From assembly GCF_000166135.1 (NCBI RefSeq), contig NC_014666.1, forward strand, positions 6,386,001 to 6,450,000: 64,000 nucleotides of DNA, written 5' to 3'. The notes under the pieces are model-generated. The model ran no database searches, was not told the DNA's origin, and was given only the letters and a program-made list of their open reading frames with translations. Both the position numbers and the translations under genes were made by a program. Positions 17,386 through 25,723 of this stretch are shown here, in pieces (the first letter of the stretch is position 1; every line of letters begins with the position of its first letter). Source of the stretch: Pseudofrankia inefficax (GTDB taxonomy: Bacteria; Actinomycetota; Actinomycetes; Frankiales; Frankiaceae).

Positions 17386-17865
17386 TCAGGGATTCTGGAC
17401 CAGGAAGTGCACGGAGCGAGGACTGATCTGGGCGTTGAGGGGTGTCGCGGTCAACGTGTAGTCGCCGTTCGAGACCTGCGTGGTGCGCCAGCCGCCCGGA
17501 TGCGGGGAGAAGAGGTAGGGCGAGCTCTCGGCCAGCCACTGGCCGGGGGCGCCGGCCAGGGTGTAGTTGATCGGCCCGACGTCACCGGTGGTGATCAGCG
17601 TGATCGCGACGTCCCCGCGTAGTGTCTGGCCGTCCTCGACGCCCTGGAACGTGACGATCACCGGGCGGAACTCGACCGGCGCGGTCGACGCGCCCGTGCC
17701 GCCGCCGGCCGGGGCCGGCAGCGAGGCGCCGGCCAGGGCGGGAGACTTCGCCCCGCCGTTGTCCGTCTCGGTCTGGCGGTGGTAGTCGATGACCAGCAAC
17801 GGCATCAGCACCAGCGCGATGATGAACAGCATCAGGCCCAAATATCCACGCCTGACCGCGTCCAT
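17386..17865 (-). CDS. Membrane-anchored Ig-like protein, unknown
   Basis: The 159-residue product begins with a short cytoplasmic MDAVRRG, a single membrane segment (YLGLMLFIIALVLMPLLVI) and a Pro/Gly-rich spacer. The outer part reads VEFRPVIVTFQGVEDGQTLRGD, then a beta-rich region with DYTLTATPLNAQISPRSVHF, like the Ig-type domains that describe intensified or ornamented surfaces. No catalytic residues are evident. Probable role: extracytoplasmic structural or binding protein. It lies 81 bp upstream of orn in the same orientation. Confidence 0.65.
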   Translation of the reverse strand: MDAVRRGYLGLMLFIIALVLMPLLVIDYHRQTETDNGGAKSPALAGASLPAPAGGGTGASTAPVEFRPVIVTFQGVEDGQTLRGDVAITLITTGDVGPINYTLAGAPGQWLAESSPYLFSPHPGGWRTTQVSNGDYTLTATPLNAQISPRSVHFLVQNP

Positions 17866-18012
17866 GCTGCTCGTACCCTTCCGTCGGCACCGACCGGAAT
17901 GTGGTCCCTGGGGGTGTCACTGTAGCCCGCCGCTCCCGGTGACCTTGACACCAGCCCGCCGTCCGACCCGCCCGCCCAGCCCGCCGCCCATGGCCGTCAG
18001 CCGGGGGTGCGG

Positions 18013-18801
18013 TCACCTCGGAGCGCGGCCGGGCGACGACGGGCCGGCGCCCAGCACGCAGTCCTCGCAGACGGCACGGGCGCCGCCCTGGGCCAGCCGG
18101 TAGATCAGGCAGCAGCTGCGCCGGCGGAACCGGGCCGGGCCGACCCGCCCCCCGGTGTCGAGCAACGGGCCGCCATTCCCGCCGCACAGCTCGTCGACGA
18201 CGCGCCAGGCCGCCGCGGCGAACGCCGGCTCGGCGAGCCCGATCATCTTCGCGGCGCCGGCCACGGCCGAGGCGACGTTGCCCCACAGCACCTTCTCGGA
18301 CACCGGGTAGCCCCGCCCGACGGCCTCGACGATGGGCGCGACGACCGGCAGCAGCGTCCCGGCCGCGAACCGCTCCGCTCCCCCGGGCTCCGGGGCGTCG
18401 CCGGCGGGAGGCGACGGCGCGTCGGTGAAGGCGAGGGGGAACGGTCCGCCGAGGACGTCGCGCCAGTAGAGCCTGCGCGGGTCGAGCGCGAGCGGGCGGC
18501 CGACCACCGTCAGCGCGAGCGCCGGCGCGACCAGCCGGGCGCACAGACCGAGCTGGGCGACGGACACGGCCACGCGCTCGTCGACGGTCTCGGCCGGGCC
18601 CGAGCGGGCGGCGGCGAGCGCCGAGCGGACCGCGCGGACCCGCCTGTCGAAGGCCCCGGTCGCGGGGTCGGCCAGGTCGGCGACCACCGCCCAGCCCGCG
18701 GGTGGAGGCCCGCCACCCGGAAGCCGGTCCAGCGCGAAGTACGGCCCGAACCGCGCTCCCAGCTCGGCGGGCCCGCCGGGGTCCTCCCGCACGCCGACCA
18801 T
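18013..18801 (-). CDS. FhuF-like (2Fe-2S) ferric-reductase family protein
   Basis: The 262-residue protein ends with RRSCCLIYR ... CEDCVL, the Cys-Cys-xn-Cys-x2-Cys cluster motif of the FhuF C-terminal domain, which binds an unusual [2Fe-2S] centre. FhuF proteins reduce Fe(III) in imported hydroxamate siderophores. The region GNVASAVAGAAKMIG before it also matches FhuF-type proteins. The N-terminal half is Ala/Pro-rich and less conserved. No siderophore transporter is nearby. The start (ATG at 18801) is the outermost and has only a weak ribosome site. Confidence 0.85.
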   Translation of the reverse strand: MVGVREDPGGPAELGARFGPYFALDRLPGGGPPPAGWAVVADLADPATGAFDRRVRAVRSALAAARSGPAETVDERVAVSVAQLGLCARLVAPALALTVVGRPLALDPRRLYWRDVLGGPFPLAFTDAPSPPAGDAPEPGGAERFAAGTLLPVVAPIVEAVGRGYPVSEKVLWGNVASAVAGAAKMIGLAEPAFAAAAWRVVDELCGGNGGPLLDTGGRVGPARFRRRSCCLIYRLAQGGARAVCEDCVLGAGPSSPGRAPR

Positions 18802-18862
18802 GCTAGGCCGGGCGCCCGCGGACAGGCCTGCCCCGCGGGCCCGGTCCTGCCCGTCCGGTGGG

Positions 18863-19330
18863 TCAGGCCCGGTCGGGACCGCGGCGGGGGTCCGGGACCG
18901 GCGGGGCGAGGACCTCCAGCCGCGAGCCGACCTCGGCCAGCACGTGGGCCCAGGCGTCCCGCAGGTCGTCGTTGCCGTCGGGGCACAGGTCGTCGATGGA
19001 GAGCATGATCACACTGCCGTCGCCGGCCGGCAGGACCTCCCAGGTGACGATGACGGTCGCGTCCACGCCGTCGGGCAGCGGCGCGCCGAGGGTGTAGGTC
19101 AGCCGGTGGGGCGCCGTGGCCCGCAGCACGGTGCCGAAGACGTCGGTGCCGCCGGCGGTCAGCCGGACCGGCGAGCCGGCCTGCCAGTCGGACACCAGCC
19201 GCCGGTCGGGCAGCATGGCGCCCGGTCCCTCGACGCCCGGCTCATCGTCACCGACGAGCACCCACCACACCTCGTCCGGCCCCGCCGCCACGGACGTGGA
19301 CAGGAAGCTCGTCCGGAACGGCTCACGCAT
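18863..19330 (-). CDS. SRPBCC (AHSA1-type) protein
   Basis: The 155-residue product has the START-like helix-grip pattern: FLSTSVAAGPDEVWWVLVGD at the start, a central DWQAGSPVRL and RATAPHRLTYTLG, then a beta strand VDATVIVTWEVLP and a long C-terminal helix (DDLRDAWAHVLAEVGSRLEVL). These bind hydrophobic ligands or act as co-chaperone-like domains. The start at MREPFRTSF has AAGGG nine bases upstream; two further in-phase ATG codons lie upstream but badly spaced. No regulator or partner is adjacent. Confidence 0.8.
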   Translation of the reverse strand: MREPFRTSFLSTSVAAGPDEVWWVLVGDDEPGVEGPGAMLPDRRLVSDWQAGSPVRLTAGGTDVFGTVLRATAPHRLTYTLGAPLPDGVDATVIVTWEVLPAGDGSVIMLSIDDLCPDGNDDLRDAWAHVLAEVGSRLEVLAPPVPDPRRGPDRA

Positions 19331-19675
19331 GGCTCTCATCCCTTCAGCCGCACCTGGCCCCGCTGACACAGGTGGACGCGCGCGACAGGGCGCGTGAGGA
19401 CCATGCTGACGTCCGGATCAGGCCGCTGAGCTGCGCTGTCGCGCCGCGGACGTGTAACGACACGGACACCACCCGTTCCGCGCGGCCCGGCGGCGCCGGC
19501 CGTCGAGCCGGTGGACGGATCGGCGGGACCGGCCCGGCGTCGCCGGTGCCAGGGTCCCGGCCGCGGGCCAGGGGCCATGTGTCGAGCCGGTGAAGCCTTG
19601 GCGAGATCGGCGGAATCAGCTGGACCGCGGGGCCGGTGCTCATAAGGTTCACCGGGGGGTGATGGGAGGAGGCTG
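19331..19675. other. Intergenic region, 345 bp
   Basis: The region lies between divergent genes. No RNA gene or clear small frame with a ribosome site was recognised. Confidence 0.35.
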
Positions 19676-20215
19676 GTGACCACCTACGCGGCGCTGTTGC
19701 GGGGGATCAACGTGGCCGGGCACGCGAGCGTCGCGATGGCGGACCTACACGCCGTCTTCGCCGGCCTCGGGTTCGCCGGTATCTCGACCTACCTGCGGTC
19801 CGGCAACGTGCTGTTCGGCACCGAGGCACCGCCCGCCGCGCTGGCCGCGGACATCGAGGCGCGGCTGAACCGGGAGATCGGGGTCCGCACCACCGTCCTG
19901 CTGCGCACCCGCGACGAGCTCGCAGCGCTGGCCGCCGCGAACCCGTTCCTGGACCGGCAGGACGATCCGACCAAGCTGCACGTCACCTTCCTCGCCGAGG
20001 AGCCGGGCCGGGCCCGGGCCGCCAGCCTCGCGGCGCTGGCCGGCGCGGGCGAGGAGGTCACGGTCGTCGGGCGGGACGTCTACCTGCACTGCCCGAACGG
20101 CTACGGGCGCACGAAGCTCAACAACACCAACATCGAGAAGAAGCTCGCGGTCACCGGGACGACCCGCAACTGGCGCACCGTCGTGGCGCTGCGCGACCTC
20201 ACCTGCGCCGTCTGA
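19676..20215 (+). CDS. DUF1697 family protein
   Basis: The 179-residue product starts at GTG after GGGAGGAGGCT and shows the DUF1697 signature: YAALLRGINVAGH, LGFAGISTYLRSGNVLF, FLAEEP and YGRTKLNNTNIEKKL. The last block, normally R(T/S)KL.N...E..L..., is intact. The biochemical role of this widespread cytosolic family is unknown. The gene is monocistronic, with ribokinase 154 bp further on the same strand. Confidence 0.92.
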   Translation: MTTYAALLRGINVAGHASVAMADLHAVFAGLGFAGISTYLRSGNVLFGTEAPPAALAADIEARLNREIGVRTTVLLRTRDELAALAAANPFLDRQDDPTKLHVTFLAEEPGRARAASLAALAGAGEEVTVVGRDVYLHCPNGYGRTKLNNTNIEKKLAVTGTTRNWRTVVALRDLTCAV

Positions 20216-20369
20216 CGGTCAAGCGCTCGACCGGCGTGGGGCGCCACGCGAGGATCACGCTGTCCGACGCCGCCGCGACCGGCTGCCGCGAGCGCCGACG
20301 GACCGGAGTTCGCGGTAGGTGTCGGCGTCGTCGCCTTTGCGCGCCGGCTGGGAGGGTTCACGATGAGGC

Positions 20370-21323
20370 GTGGCTGAGCGCGGGCAGACCGCCGGATGGT
20401 CGGGCGGCCGGGTGGTCGTCATCGGTTCGATCAACATGGACGTCGTCGTCACGGTGGAGCGGATGCCGCTGCCCGGCGAGACGGTCGCCGGCGGCTCGGT
20501 GCACCAGATTCCCGGCGGCAAGGGCGCGAACCAGGCGGTCGCCGCCCGCCGGCTCGGCGCCCCGACGGCGTTGGTCGGCGCGGTGGGGGCCGACGGGTTC
20601 GGCGCGGTGCTCGCCGGCTTCCTGGGAGCGGAGCGGATCGACACCTCGCTGGTCCGCATGGAGCACGGGCCGTCGGGCACGGCCCTGATCACGGTCGCCA
20701 ACGGCGGCGAGAACACGGTGATCGTGGTGGCCGGGGCGAACGGCTCCGTCAGCCCGGCCCGGGTGGCCGAGGCGACGATCCGGGCCGGCGACGTGCTGCT
20801 GCTCCAGGACGAGATCCCCGGTGAGACGAACGAGGCCGCCGCCCGCGCGGCCAGGGCCGTCGGGGCGAGGACGGTCCTCAACCTCGCGCCGTTCCGGGCG
20901 CCGAGCCCCGGCCTGTTGGCCGCGACCGACGTCCTGATCGTCAACGAGACCGAGTTCGCCGAGCTGGTCGAGGCCCCGCGTGCCGACGCCGCGGCGATCG
21001 CCGAACGCCTGCGCGCCGAGTTGACCGCCTGCAACGGCCAGCCGGTCGGCGACGTCGTGGTGACCCTCGGCGCGCAGGGCGCGCTGGCCCGGATCGGCGG
21101 CGAGGTGCTGGCCCTGCCCGGCCGGCGCGGCCCGGTGGTCGACACGACCGGCGCCGGGGACTGCTTCTGCGGCGCCTTCGGCGCCTCGCTCGCCGCCGGG
21201 CTGCCGGCCACCGCCGCCCTGGAACGGGCCAACGCCGCCGCGGGCCTCGCGGTCGGCCGCTTCGGCGCCGGCCCGGCCATGCCAACCGCGACCGAGGTCG
21301 ACGCCGCCCTCAGCGGCGTCTAG
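20370..21323 (+). CDS. rbsK: Ribokinase
   Basis: The 317-residue PfkB-family kinase has both signatures: GSINMDVVVTVERMPLPGET with PGGKGANQAVAARRLGA near residues 18-60, and DTTGAGDCFCGAFGASLAAG near 256, where the Asp is the catalytic base and GAGD forms the anion hole. NETEFAEL matches the ribokinase-specific segment. It phosphorylates D-ribose at O5 for entry to the pentose phosphate pathway. The start is the codon for MAERGQ; no Rbs transporter or LacI regulator is adjacent, so a different sugar is possible. Confidence 0.92.
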   Translation: MAERGQTAGWSGGRVVVIGSINMDVVVTVERMPLPGETVAGGSVHQIPGGKGANQAVAARRLGAPTALVGAVGADGFGAVLAGFLGAERIDTSLVRMEHGPSGTALITVANGGENTVIVVAGANGSVSPARVAEATIRAGDVLLLQDEIPGETNEAAARAARAVGARTVLNLAPFRAPSPGLLAATDVLIVNETEFAELVEAPRADAAAIAERLRAELTACNGQPVGDVVVTLGAQGALARIGGEVLALPGRRGPVVDTTGAGDCFCGAFGASLAAGLPATAALERANAAAGLAVGRFGAGPAMPTATEVDAALSGV

Positions 21324-21363
21324 CACCGTGTATGGCCACAGCCAGCCGGCGTGATCGCCGTTC

Positions 21364-21407
21364 GGCCGCTACGTCTCCGGGTACAGGCCGCTACGTCTCC
21401 GGGTACA
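21364..21407. repeat. 22-bp tandem duplication at the stop codon of aldehyde dehydrogenase
   Basis: The 22-bp unit beginning GGCCGCTACGTCTCCGG occurs twice head to tail with no mismatch (21364-21385 and 21386-21407). The boundary falls at the end of the dehydrogenase gene, whose stop (21391-21393) lies in the second unit. Confidence 0.95.
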
Positions 21408-23022
21408 GGGAGTAGGACGGGAAGTTGCCGTAGAGGTGCTCGTGGGGGTCGCTGCCGACGGTGACGGCGTGGACGAGGTGTTCGCCGCCGACGAAGGCGC
21501 CCTTCCAGGAGGCGCCCCGGCCGCCGAACGGCTCGGCGCGGTCGCCGCGGGACCGGGGCTTGTTGATCCCGATCTTGAAAGCGGCCAGCTCGGCGGACAT
21601 CCGTCGGGCCTTGTCCTCGTCGTCGCAGGCGAGTGAGGCGACCAGCGCGCCGTTCGAGGCGTTCATCGCGGCCAGCAGCTCGGCCTCGGAGTCGACCAGC
21701 ACGATCGTGTCCACCGGCCCGAACGGCTCCGCGTGGTGCAGCGCGCAGGAGGTCGGCGGGGACAGGATGGCCGTCGGTGTGGCGTAGGCGGCGGTGTCCT
21801 GGCCGGAGAGGAACCGGCCGTCGGCCAGGCTGCCCCGATAGAGCGGGACGCCCCCCTTCGCGATCGCCTCGTCGACCCGGCTGGCGAGCTCGGCGGCCTT
21901 CACCGAGTTGATCAGAGGACCGAAGTCGAGATCCGGCAGGTCCTCGTCGTCGGCGCCTACCGCCAGGGGGTGGCCGAACCGGATCGACTCGACGACCGGC
22001 AGGTACATCCTCAGGAACTCGTCGAACAGCTGGCGCTGCACCACGTAGCGCGGATAGGCCGTGCAGCGCTGCTTGGCGTACTCGAAGCCCTTGCGCAGGT
22101 GCCCGGCGAGCAGGTCCCACTGCGAGAACTCCCAGATGCCCCAGGCGTTGAGGCCCTCCTGCTCCAGGAAGTGCCGCTTGCCGGTGTCGACGAGCGCGGC
22201 CGCGACCTGGCCGCCGGCCGAGCGGCCGCCGACGAACGCGAGTGCGCCGATCTCGGGCGCCCGGACCAGCGCTCCGGACAGCCGCGAGCCGGGGCCGGAC
22301 ACGAGCGAGACCGGCAGCCCGGCCCGGTGCGCGAGCGCGCACGCCAAGGTCAGGCAGGCCGCGCCGCCGTCCGTCGGCGTCTTCGCGATCGCCGCGTTGC
22401 CGGCGAGCACCTGCACGAGCATGGCGTGCATGAGCACGCTCATCGGGTAGTTCCAGCTGGCGATGTTGCTGACCGGCCCGGGCAGCGAGGCGCGTCCGGC
22501 GACCATCCCGCCGATCTCGTCGAGGTACCAGCGGACGCCGTCGATCGCCCGGTCGACGTCGGTCCTGGCCAGCCGCCACGGCTTGCCGATCTCCCAGACG
22601 AGCAGCTGCGCCAGCGTGTCCCGGTGGGCGTCGAGGGCGTCGACCGTGGCGGCCACCCGGGCGGCGCGTTCGGCCAGCGGCACGTCCCGCCAGGCCCGGT
22701 GGTCGGCGAGCGCCGCGCCGATCGCCTCCCGGGCCTCGCCGAGCTCGATCATCGGCGGGCCGGCGATCGGGCGGCCGTCGACAGGCGAGACGCTGCTCGA
22801 CAGCGGGACACCGGTCGCGCGCCAGGTACCGCCCCACAGGTTGAGCAGCCGGCCGTCGCGGAACGCCTCCGGCGCCGCCGTCTGGGCCCGGGCGAGGACG
22901 TCGTCCCAGCCGGTGCCGGGCTTCAGCCGCAGGCGGCGGCTCGCGGCGGGATCGACCCGGCCGGCGGGCTGATCGCCGGCGGCGGTGCTGGTGGCGCGAC
23001 GCGCGCCCGCGGCGGTAACCAT
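21391..23022 (-). CDS. Aldehyde dehydrogenase family protein, diverged
   Basis: The 543-residue product has the ALDH domains: SWNYPMSVLMHAMLVQVLAGN (NAD-binding and Asn), FVGGRSAGGQVAAALV, QRCTAYPRYVV with the catalytic Cys, and EPFGPVDTIVLVDS. The usual LELGG motif with the general base is replaced by FLEQEGLNAWGIWE, and the chain is longer than ordinary members. It probably oxidises an aldehyde with NAD(P), but substrate is unknown. The start is placed at MVTAAG because codons upstream (ACA, ATA, CGA, CCA, TTG) lack the G/C third positions of the gene; a frame open to 23145 exists. Confidence 0.83.
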   Translation of the reverse strand: MVTAAGARRATSTAAGDQPAGRVDPAASRRLRLKPGTGWDDVLARAQTAAPEAFRDGRLLNLWGGTWRATGVPLSSSVSPVDGRPIAGPPMIELGEAREAIGAALADHRAWRDVPLAERAARVAATVDALDAHRDTLAQLLVWEIGKPWRLARTDVDRAIDGVRWYLDEIGGMVAGRASLPGPVSNIASWNYPMSVLMHAMLVQVLAGNAAIAKTPTDGGAACLTLACALAHRAGLPVSLVSGPGSRLSGALVRAPEIGALAFVGGRSAGGQVAAALVDTGKRHFLEQEGLNAWGIWEFSQWDLLAGHLRKGFEYAKQRCTAYPRYVVQRQLFDEFLRMYLPVVESIRFGHPLAVGADDEDLPDLDFGPLINSVKAAELASRVDEAIAKGGVPLYRGSLADGRFLSGQDTAAYATPTAILSPPTSCALHHAEPFGPVDTIVLVDSEAELLAAMNASNGALVASLACDDEDKARRMSAELAAFKIGINKPRSRGDRAEPFGGRGASWKGAFVGGEHLVHAVTVGSDPHEHLYGNFPSYSLYPET

Positions 23023-23597
23023 GTCTGCACGGTGCGCCATATCGCGGCCGGACGCCATCGGGGACAGCCGGAGTCGATCAGCCAATGGTCGCGCGGATAT
23101 CGCTGTGACGCGCGGACCCGCGGCAGGCTCACGGCAATTCGGCATCCAGTGCAGAAAATACGTAAAGAAGTCTGATGGAAAGAGGAGGCCTGGTTACGGC
23201 CCGGCGATCATCAGACGAGCGCCGCTTGGGACCGACGTCACGCCGGTCCGCGTGAATCCAGGGAACCGTCCCGTCTGGTCGGTGTTGTGGCAAAAGATTC
23301 CGGTTCACAGAGGTATCATCCGGTCATGTCGGAAGCGTTCCGCCCGGAGGCGCCCAGCAGCGGGCACAGCTCGCTGGCCAGCACCATCGCGCGTCGGCCG
23401 ACGCTACCGACGGACATCTTTTGATGACGCGGGATTCAGCCCGGCGGTGCCACCGGGACTCGCGGCATGACACGGCACGAACGTCGACGCAACCACTGGT
23501 ACACGTCTCATCACGTAGAGTGGACAGGTACTCGAACCGCTATTCGCCGGTAGTCCCATTAGTTACTTCCGAACGATCCGTTCGTAGATTTCCGGGT
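23023..23597. other. Intergenic region, ~575 bp
   Basis: The base composition is lower in GC than the neighbouring genes. It separates divergent dehydrogenase and response-regulator genes and should hold both promoters. No RNA or operator was recognised with confidence. Confidence 0.4.
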
Positions 23598-23602
23598 GTG
23601 TG

Positions 23603-24322
23603 ATGACGGCCAGTGTCGTTCCGCCGTCGGCCGCCGCCGAGGCCGACCCGATCCGTCAGACGAGTCCGATCCGGGTTCTCGTAGTGGACGACCATGAGCT
23701 CTTCCTCCAAGGCCTGCAGACCGTCCTGGAGATAGAAGATGACATCCGCGTCGTCGGCCGCGCCGGCAACGGCCAGGAGGCCGTGTCGCTGGCCGCCGGG
23801 ACCACGCCGGACATCGTGCTCATGGACGTCCGGATGCCGCTGCGCGACGGGATCGCCGCCACCGGTGGCGTGAAGAGGGCCGTCCCCGGCGTGAAGATCG
23901 TCATGCTGACGGTCAGCGACGAGGAGAACGACCTCTTCGAGGCGATCAAGGCCGGCGCCGTCGGGTACCTGCTCAAGTCGATCCCGCCGCACGAGGTCGC
24001 CGACGCGGTCCGCTCCGTCCACCACGGCCAGAGCCTGATCAGCCCGTCGATGGCGTCCAAGCTCATGGCCGAGTTCGCAAGCATCGCCCGTGGCACGGAC
24101 GACCGGCCCCGGCTGCACACCCCGCACCTGACCGCCCGCGAACTCGAGGTGCTCAAGCTCGTCGCCGAGGGCCGGGCCAACCGCGAGATCGCGCGCAAGC
24201 TGTTCATCAGCGAGAACACGGTCAAGAACCACGTCCGCAACATCCTGGACAAGCTGCAGCTGCACTCGCGGATGGAAGCCGTCATGTACGCCGTCCGTCA
24301 GGGCCTCTTCGACATCGAATAG
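23603..24322 (+). CDS. NarL/FixJ-type response regulator (orphan)
   Basis: The 239-residue protein has a receiver domain (VLVVDDHELFLQGLQ; acidic pair Asp29-Asp30; phosphoacceptor Asp75 in VLMDVRMPL; Lys in GYLLKSI) and a LuxR-type DNA-binding domain at the C-terminus (LTARELEVLKLVAEGRANRE, then NTVKNHVRNILDKLQLHSR). No histidine kinase gene is adjacent, so it is an orphan in this window. A GTG at 23600 directly precedes the ATG and may be the start. A perfect 15-bp hairpin follows the stop, so the transcript probably ends there. Confidence 0.93.
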   Translation: MTASVVPPSAAAEADPIRQTSPIRVLVVDDHELFLQGLQTVLEIEDDIRVVGRAGNGQEAVSLAAGTTPDIVLMDVRMPLRDGIAATGGVKRAVPGVKIVMLTVSDEENDLFEAIKAGAVGYLLKSIPPHEVADAVRSVHHGQSLISPSMASKLMAEFASIARGTDDRPRLHTPHLTARELEVLKLVAEGRANREIARKLFISENTVKNHVRNILDKLQLHSRMEAVMYAVRQGLFDIE

Positions 24323-24357
24323 GGCCGCGCCGGCGGCAATTCGCCGCCGGCGCGGCC
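24323..24357 (+). terminator. Perfect 15-bp hairpin after response regulator
   Basis: GGCCGCGCCGGCGGC pairs exactly with GCCGCCGGCGCGGCC around the 5-nt loop AATTC, one base after the response-regulator stop. Confidence 0.85.
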
Positions 24358-24590
24358 GGTCGGGCGCCGAGCGCCCGCCCAACGCCTGCTGTCCCATCAT
24401 GTGGACGTCGATGGCCGGGCTGATCAGGGGTCGGTGTCCCGGCGCGACACGCTTCGCGGTGGCGGCGGTGGTAGGTGATCGCTCTCGCGCTCAGGAAGGT
24501 CTGCCGGTGTTCGACCGCGCGTGTCACGATGTTGTGGGCGGCAACGACGCACCGTCGACGAGGGTGCGGCCCCGGGCCCCGGGAGGTCAG

Positions 24591-24950
24591 ATGGCGAGCG
24601 CGGCCAGGGCACGGCGGGCGGCAGGAACGGCGGCCATGGCCGTGTCGACGGCGACAGTCGCCGTGTCGGCGGCCGCGACGGCCGCCGTCGTCGGCTCGGT
24701 GGCCGCCGTCGCGTTCACCGCGCGGGTCGCCGCCGCGGTGGCCTCGGGCGCCCTCTCCGCCGCGTCCGGGCCCGCCGCCGCGGCGTCGTCACGGGCTGCT
24801 GCCGCCGCCGCGAGCGTCACCGCGGCCACGCCCGCGACCGTCGCCGCCGCCTCGGCGGCCCTCGCGTCGGCCGCGATCGCCGTCCGCGCCCGCTCGGCCG
24901 CCCTCGCCGTCCGGGTCGACAGCCGGTCGGGGGCATCCTCGGACGGGTGA
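24591..24950 (+). CDS. Ala-rich small protein upstream of cobU, unknown
   Basis: The 119-residue frame starts at ATG right behind GGGAGGTCAG, a strong ribosome site, and its TGA overlaps the GTG start of cobU (GTGA). Nearly half the residues are Ala, the rest mainly Val, Ser, Thr and Arg, with no recognisable domain. An amphipathic or membrane-associated helix bundle is possible. Evidence for reality is positional: ribosome site plus 4-bp coupling to a known gene. Against it, GC-rich DNA easily produces Ala-rich frames. No homologue can be named. Confidence 0.5.
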   Translation: MASAARARRAAGTAAMAVSTATVAVSAAATAAVVGSVAAVAFTARVAAAVASGALSAASGPAAAASSRAAAAAASVTAATPATVAAASAALASAAIAVRARSAALAVRVDSRSGASSDG

Positions 24951-25570
24951 GCCTTCGACGTTTTCCGCCGTTCACCCGTCGAGCGGCCCGCGCGACGGCG
25001 CCGGGCCGCCGGGTCCTGATCACCGGTGGTGCGCGGTCCGGCAAGTCCCAGCTGGCCGAGGACATGCTCGCCGGCCGGGCCCAGGTCGTCTACCTGGCGA
25101 CCGGCGCCGTGCCCACGGCCGACGACCCCGAATGGTCGGCCCGGGTCGCGACGCACCAGGCACGCCGGCCGGCGAGCTGGACCACGGTCGAGACCGCGGA
25201 CGCCGCAGGCATCCTCGCCGCCGACCCGGCCGCGGCCGGCCCCCGCGCGGTGCTGTTCGACTGCGTCGGCACCTGGCTGACGGCCGCGATGGACGCCAGC
25301 GGGATCTGGGCCGCCGACGAGGCCGGCGGCACCGTGGCGACCACAGCGGACGCGGCGCTCGCCCAGGCCCAGGACCGCCTGGTCGCGGCCTGGGCGGGCA
25401 CCACGGCCGACGTCGTCGCGGTGACGAACGAGGTCGGGTCTGGAGTCGTCCCGGCGACCAGGTCCGGCCGCCGGTTCCGCGACGAGCTCGGCCGGCTCAA
25501 CACCCGGCTGGCCGCGGTCGCGGACGAGGTCTGGCTGTGCACGGCCGGTATTCCGCTACGTATCCGGTGA
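24947..25570 (+). CDS. cobU: Adenosylcobinamide kinase / guanylyltransferase
   Basis: The 207-residue protein has the P-loop GGARSGKSQLAE near residue 24, ATGAVPTADDPEWSARVATHQ with the GMP-accepting His, RRPASWTTVET, FDCVGTW and VTNEVGSGVVP, all standard CobU motifs. It phosphorylates adenosylcobinamide and then attaches GMP to give AdoCbi-GDP in late cobalamin assembly. The GTG start overlaps the stop of the small Ala-rich gene. It precedes cobS by 154 bp and cobT further downstream on the same strand. Confidence 0.93.
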   Translation: MSLRRFPPFTRRAARATAPGRRVLITGGARSGKSQLAEDMLAGRAQVVYLATGAVPTADDPEWSARVATHQARRPASWTTVETADAAGILAADPAAAGPRAVLFDCVGTWLTAAMDASGIWAADEAGGTVATTADAALAQAQDRLVAAWAGTTADVVAVTNEVGSGVVPATRSGRRFRDELGRLNTRLAAVADEVWLCTAGIPLRIR

Positions 25571-25723
25571 CTTCTCCGACCATCGCAGGAGTGTCGGGCT
25601 TGGGTGGCCTGCCCGAGATGGGGCAGGATGATCAGGGACCACCTGGCGCGGAGCGTGCATGGGCACGCGAAAACCACCTTGTACGTCGATACCGTCGAAA
25701 GCGGCGGCAGAGGAGGACCGGCC

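Noticed and set aside
21320-23145. Alternative long frames over the aldehyde dehydrogenase gene and a start at 23145
   Set aside because: Other frames are Arg-rich shadows; codons between 23022 and 23145 lack the G/C third-position bias of the gene.
24358-24590. Possible cobalamin riboswitch upstream of cobU
   Set aside because: No B12-box-like sequence or the conserved core was seen; the segment has no matching fold I can draw.
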